Made by a program: the position numbers and the translations under genes. A DNA stretch of 40,000 nt, taken from NCBI GenBank assembly GCA_009746045.1, contig RPFO01000258.1, positions 1 to 40,000 on the forward strand. The letters run 5' to 3'. Within the stretch, counting starts at the first letter, position 1; the number at the start of each line of letters is the position of its first letter. A model generated the notes under the pieces. The model was given only the letters and a program-made list of their open reading frames with translations, searched no databases and was not told where the DNA came from. Positions 39,485-40,000 of this stretch are shown here, one piece after another. Source of the DNA: Mesostigma viride. Its lineage: Eukaryota > Streptophyta > Mesostigmatophyceae > Mesostigmatales > Mesostigmataceae.

Positions 39485-40000
39485 CCAGTATCCTGGGTCT
39501 GGGGGATGTCAATCAGTTCCTTTTTTGGCCTATGCCACTTGTCTCTTCTGCGCGCCACCTAGTCACGGGCACACAAGAAACAGGCGGCGTTGATAAAAAT
39601 GGACCCGATTGTGGGCCCCCTGTGCCCATGCCCAGGACGATTGAGGTGGGGTGTGGGGTGCTGCAATAGCACGCTCGAACAGCCTGGTTTAGGGGGGTCG
39701 TAACGGTTTGGGTTGAATTTCGATGTGGGGTATCGAAATGACGAGCAGGGTTCGATTCTTGGGATGCATGTGAGCGTGTCATGCTGGGAACAATAGCCGG
39801 GGCAGCAGTTTTGCTATGGGTGCAGACAGGGGCAGGGTCAAACCTGCTCATCTGCGCTGTTGGCGAGGCAAGGCACCCACCCTTCTTGTCACTGTAGACC
39901 AGAACGCATCGGTCAGGCTTGCTGTATTGGTCGGGTTGGCTCCCTGGGTTTGGTCTTATGGCTCGTCCCTATGGATTGGCATATTTGGTTTTGCTTGCGC
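39485..40000. other. Intron continuing to window edge
   Basis: No further exon recognised before position 40000; GTCTGGGGG- and TGGTTTAGGGG-type G-rich words continue. Confidence 0.4.

Overview
This window looks like nuclear DNA of a eukaryote, most likely a green-lineage alga. There are no bacterial-style operons. A long spliced gene with GT-AG introns occupies the right 40 percent, and the left 60 percent is a graveyard of retroelements, fold-back elements and microsatellites. The green-lineage assignment rests on the spliced gene, whose LRR plus WD40 architecture and several phrases ([32 protein letters not shown]) recall a land-plant LRR/WD40 family from memory. I cannot name the species.

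Layout. Positions 1-6.1 kb hold a minus-strand, copia-type LTR retrotransposon whose 3' end runs off the left edge. It has gag, an overlapping nucleocapsid ORF with a zinc knuckle, and a long pol ORF separated from the nucleocapsid by one in-frame TGA. Pol appears to be ordered integrase, protease-like domain, reverse transcriptase, RNase H, which is not the textbook copia order. Upstream of gag lies another ORF that reads through cleanly only if a 182-nt GT-AG intron is removed; a TATA-like box sits behind it.

Positions 6.4-17.5 kb are nested non-LTR debris: the C-terminal part of an L1-type LINE (+), two 3' fragments of a LINE family with a restriction-like endonuclease (-), and a reverse-transcriptase pseudogene (+) split by about 2.9 kb of inserted DNA. 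The insert holds a striking 1.03-kb near-perfect palindrome made of three 212-bp fold-back units and two inverted 198-bp spacers that each carry a tRNA-type B box. From 14.9 to 17.4 kb several SINE-like 3' ends share a CCCAACGG hairpin loop followed by AT-rich tails.

Positions 17.5-23.2 kb contain no recognised gene, apart from two unidentified minus-strand ORFs, a 27-bp minisatellite and a compound TG/AG/CG/TG tract.

Positions 23.3 kb to the right edge carry one plus-strand gene, 14 exons visible, phases consistent throughout, 3' end outside the window. It encodes N-terminal leucine-rich repeats, a roughly 590-residue acidic low-complexity insert, a second linker, and at least five WD40 units including a WDxR (DWD-type) motif expected of DDB1-CUL4 substrate receptors. 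Its introns are loaded with tandem repeats. In two introns the repeat begins exactly at the 5' splice site and copies it several times; in two others a piece of the adjacent exon has been duplicated into the intron.
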